This document shows, piece by piece, positions 61,706-64,000 of a DNA stretch of 64,000 nucleotides. A program made the translations under genes and the position numbers. The DNA is from Senegalimassilia sp003474385. GTDB taxonomy: Bacteria; Actinomycetota; Coriobacteriia; Coriobacteriales; Eggerthellaceae. Position 1 is the first letter of the stretch. Each line of letters starts with the position of its first letter. Location of the stretch: positions 1 through 64,000 of the forward strand of contig NZ_QUCY01000002.1 in assembly GCF_003474385.1 (NCBI RefSeq). Reading direction: 5' to 3'. The notes beneath the pieces were generated by a model, which had not been told where the DNA came from, did no database searches, and saw only the letters and a list, made by a program, of their open reading frames with translations.

Positions 61706-63511
61706 TTACGCGGCGTTACGCTTGGCGGTTGCCACGATGGTCTTCACTCCCTTGACGGCCAGCACCACGGCCAACACGAACAGCAGCACGGCCAGCAATG
61801 CCTGCACGGCGGGGGCGAAGGTGTCGCCGCCCTTCATGATGAGCAGGGTCTTCTGGTAGAACGTGATGCCCAGCGACGTGAGCGTGGCGGCCAGCATGAA
61901 GCCCATGGGCACGAAGAACATCTTGTTGTTGCGGCCCGCGTTGCCCAGCCATGCGCACACGGCCAGCAGCGCCAGGGCGGCCAGTAGCTGGTTGGCAGCG
62001 CCGAACAGCGGCCAGATGATGGTGTAGCCGGTCATGCCCAGGAACACGCCGATGACCACGGTGACGATGGTGGCGACATAGGGGTTCGCCATGACCTTGC
62101 GCACGCCCGTCAGATCCTCGTGCTTCACGTCGACGGGGGTCCACAGTTCCTGGAACATGTAGCGGGCCAGGCGGGTGGCGGTGTCGAGCGAGGTCAGACA
62201 GAACGCGGAAACGGCCAGGATGAGCAGCGCATATGCCAAGCCCTGCACATCGGCCAGGCCGGGGATGCATGCGAGCATCTGGGACAGGCCGTCGGCGAAG
62301 ACGGCGGTCGGGGAGGCGTAGCCGCCCGCGGCGTACTTGCTCCACACGAAGCCGACGGCGCACAGCGAGATGGCTGCCAGCAGACACTCGATGAGCATGC
62401 CGCCGTAGCCGATGGGCTGCGCTTCCGCTTCCCTGTCCAGCTGCTTGGACGTGGTGCCGGAGGCGACCAGGCTATGGAAGCCGGAGATGGCGCCGCAGGC
62501 GATGGTGATGAACAGCGCCGGGAACAGGAAGCCCGAAGCGGCGGCCTTGTTCGTAATGGCCTTGCCGGCCTGGTCGACGAGGGCCTGGCCCGTGGAGGCA
62601 TCGAACGCGGCGTTCGTGGCGACGAAGCCGGTGAACGCGGGGATCTGCAGGTTCGTGGCAGCACCCGTGAGAGATGCGCCCACGATGCCGATGACGGCCA
62701 GCAAGATCATGCCGTACAGCAGGTAGCTGGACAGGTAGTCGCGAGGCTGCAGCAGGATCCACACAGGGGCGACCGACGCGATCAGGATGTACACGCCCAG
62801 AATGATCATCCACGTGTTGTAATCCAGCGACAGGGAGATGCCCATGAGCGGCAGGTTGTAGCCGATGGCCACCATGATGACGATCAGCACGATGGCGGAG
62901 GCGATGTTCACCGGGCCGGGGATGTTGCGGCCGCGCGTGAGGATGCCGTAGACGACGGCGACGCCGATGAAGATCACCGAGATCATGGCCGTCTGCTGGT
63001 TGGCCAGGTTCGTGGCCGCCTTCGTGCCGTCCAGGTCGGGCACCACGGCGAACGTGTTCGCCACGATGGAGGCGAATGCGGCCACCACCAGCAGCAACGT
63101 CAGGTATGCGAAGATGCAGAACAGCTTCTTCGCCGTGTTGTCGATGTTCTCGGCGACCACGACCGCCAGCGTCTGGCCCTTATGGCGCAGCGACGCGAAC
63201 AAGCTGCCGAAGTCGTGCATGGCGCCGAAGAAGATGCCGCCAATGAGCACCCACAACAGCACGGGCACCCAGCCGAACACGGCCGCCTGGATGGGGCCGT
63301 TGATGGGGCCGGCGCCGGCGATGGACGAGAAATGATGACCCAGCACCACGTACGGTGGCGCGGGAACGTAGTCCACGCCGTCTTCCAGTTCGTGCGCCGG
63401 AGTCGGATTCTTAGGATCGACCCCCCATTGCTTCGCCAGCCATCCGCCATAGAAGATATAGCCGATGACCAAGACGACCGCAGCAACAAGGAGGATAAGC
63501 AATGCGTTCAT
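61706..63511 (-). CDS. cstA: carbon starvation protein CstA (peptide/pyruvate transporter)
   Basis: CstA-family proteins take up peptides or pyruvate on carbon limitation. The 601-aa membrane protein has about sixteen to eighteen helices and the family blocks PPYVVLGHHFSSIAGAGPINGPIQAAVFGWVP near the N-terminus, FGAMHDFGSLFASLRHKGQ, LQPRDYLSSYLLYG, and SGTTSKQLDREAEAQPIGYGGMLIE in the middle. Which substrate it moves is unknown. AGAAGAGGG precedes the start. It lies 30 nt downstream of an unknown gene that enters from the right edge and is probably in one operon with it. Confidence 0.95.
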   Translation of the reverse strand: MNALLILLVAAVVLVIGYIFYGGWLAKQWGVDPKNPTPAHELEDGVDYVPAPPYVVLGHHFSSIAGAGPINGPIQAAVFGWVPVLLWVLIGGIFFGAMHDFGSLFASLRHKGQTLAVVVAENIDNTAKKLFCIFAYLTLLLVVAAFASIVANTFAVVPDLDGTKAATNLANQQTAMISVIFIGVAVVYGILTRGRNIPGPVNIASAIVLIVIMVAIGYNLPLMGISLSLDYNTWMIILGVYILIASVAPVWILLQPRDYLSSYLLYGMILLAVIGIVGASLTGAATNLQIPAFTGFVATNAAFDASTGQALVDQAGKAITNKAAASGFLFPALFITIACGAISGFHSLVASGTTSKQLDREAEAQPIGYGGMLIECLLAAISLCAVGFVWSKYAAGGYASPTAVFADGLSQMLACIPGLADVQGLAYALLILAVSAFCLTSLDTATRLARYMFQELWTPVDVKHEDLTGVRKVMANPYVATIVTVVIGVFLGMTGYTIIWPLFGAANQLLAALALLAVCAWLGNAGRNNKMFFVPMGFMLAATLTSLGITFYQKTLLIMKGGDTFAPAVQALLAVLLFVLAVVLAVKGVKTIVATAKRNAA

Positions 63512-63541
63512 GGAACCCTCTTCTGTTTTGCGTTTCCGTTG

Positions 63542-64000
63542 CTAGGAACGCGGCAGCAGGTTTGCCTCCAACGTGGTTTTCAGCTGCTTGCCCGCCGCGT
63601 TCGTTATCACGCGGTTCGCAGAGAGGTCGGCGATGGCCACCCGAAGGTCGGCCCAGCCGCGGATACCCAGGGCGAAGTTCTTGCGGAAGCGCGTTTTGCG
63701 CACCGCCTTCGCCGCTTCCTGGGTGCAGGAATCCGCAACGATCACCAGGGATATGGCCGAGGACATATGGTTCGGCTTGGGAACCACCTTTTTGAGCCCA
63801 TCATGTTCCATGAACGACACAAGATCGCGCACCTGAGTTTCGTCCAGGGCATCGGCGAGAACGAAGAACAGATACTCATGCGTGTCGACTTCCCATAGCT
63901 TCGCGCTTTTGACCAGCACGTACTTTTCGCCATAGGAATGGAACTCGGCATACCCGGGGAAGATGCGGCCGGCGTACTCGTATCCCCGTCGCACATCGAA
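63542..64000 (-). CDS. conserved protein of unknown function, truncated at the right edge
   Basis: The visible 152 residues (from FDVRRGYEYAG to LLPRS) form an open frame to the window edge without an ATG, so the true start is probably outside; a GTG at 63994 is possible. It shows no membrane helix or signal peptide. Sequence features include HSYGEKYVLVK, THEYLFFVLAD and FRKNFALGIRGWADLRVAIADLS. I do not recognise a named family. It is 30 nt upstream of cstA in the same direction, so a role linked to CstA is possible. Confidence 0.75.
   Translation of the reverse strand, partial: FDVRRGYEYAGRIFPGYAEFHSYGEKYVLVKSAKLWEVDTHEYLFFVLADALDETQVRDLVSFMEHDGLKKVVPKPNHMSSAISLVIVADSCTQEAAKAVRKTRFRKNFALGIRGWADLRVAIADLSANRVITNAAGKQLKTTLEANLLPRS

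Overview
The window is 64 kb of high-GC DNA from an actinobacterium, most likely class Coriobacteriia, family Eggerthellaceae (Eggerthella/Slackia/Gordonibacter-like). The evidence is the combination of HypF/HypC/HypD, a fused MurT-GatD enzyme, a LuxR regulator fused to a 12-TM membrane domain, CstA, sortase-anchored Cna-B/FctA surface proteins and a YedE/TusA selenium-type cluster. There is no rRNA, CRISPR array, phage or complete IS element. Ten Ns at 51003-51012 mark an assembly gap.

Layout, left to right. 0-5 kb: hydrogenase maturation genes hypF-hypC-hypD (minus). 5-12.3 kb: glucose-6-phosphate isomerase, L-lactate dehydrogenase, a TraX-like membrane protein, an LCP cell-wall enzyme and an ArsB/NhaD-type permease. 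12.5-14.8 kb: a single-chain MurT-GatD fusion that should amidate D-glutamate in lipid II. 14.9-20.8 kb: tRNA-Thr, a universal stress protein, an amino-acid permease, a formamidase/acetamidase, and a yedE-tusA-DUF3343 operon. 21.4-23.4 kb: initiator tRNA followed by a 1.9-kb islet flanked by a 75-bp duplication of the tRNA 3' half; it carries one AlbA/Schlafen-type regulator. 23.7-28.9 kb: an alanine/glycine:Na+ symporter, a D-amino-acid transaminase next to a DUF4392 D-glutamate-cyclase half (the pair flanked by two related long palindromes), and a diguanylate cyclase. 29-36 kb: a visibly lower-GC agmatine deiminase operon (putrescine carbamoyltransferase, agmatine deiminase, small membrane protein, NCS1 permease, carbamate kinase) with a LuxR regulator. 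36.7-39.4 kb: a sortase-anchored adhesin. 39.4-44.3 kb: pdxS/pdxT, a divergent PdxR-type regulator and an aminotransferase. 44.7-46 kb: a second universal stress protein and a TSUP exporter. 46.3-51.8 kb: pxpB-pxpC-BCCP-biotin carboxylase-DUF1445-pxpA. 52-61.7 kb: a 2426-residue vWA/FctA adhesin preceded by a coupled 32-aa leader, and a divergent 12-TM LuxR regulator. 61.7-64 kb: cstA and a partial unknown gene.

Three themes stand out. First, D-glutamate chemistry recurs: Dat can make it, the DUF4392 and DUF1445 proteins (the two halves of animal D-glutamate cyclase) could turn it into 5-oxoproline, PxpABC could open 5-oxoproline to L-glutamate, and MurT-GatD amidates it in peptidoglycan. Second, the pxp locus holds the complete domain set of a urea-carboxylase-like biotin enzyme as separate genes. 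Third, two 152/153-nt intergenic elements (10885-11036 and 40091-40243) align almost without gaps, each begins directly after a stop codon on the minus strand, and each is followed by an intrinsic terminator. They look like an undescribed structured RNA or repeat family and are the best candidate here for something new.
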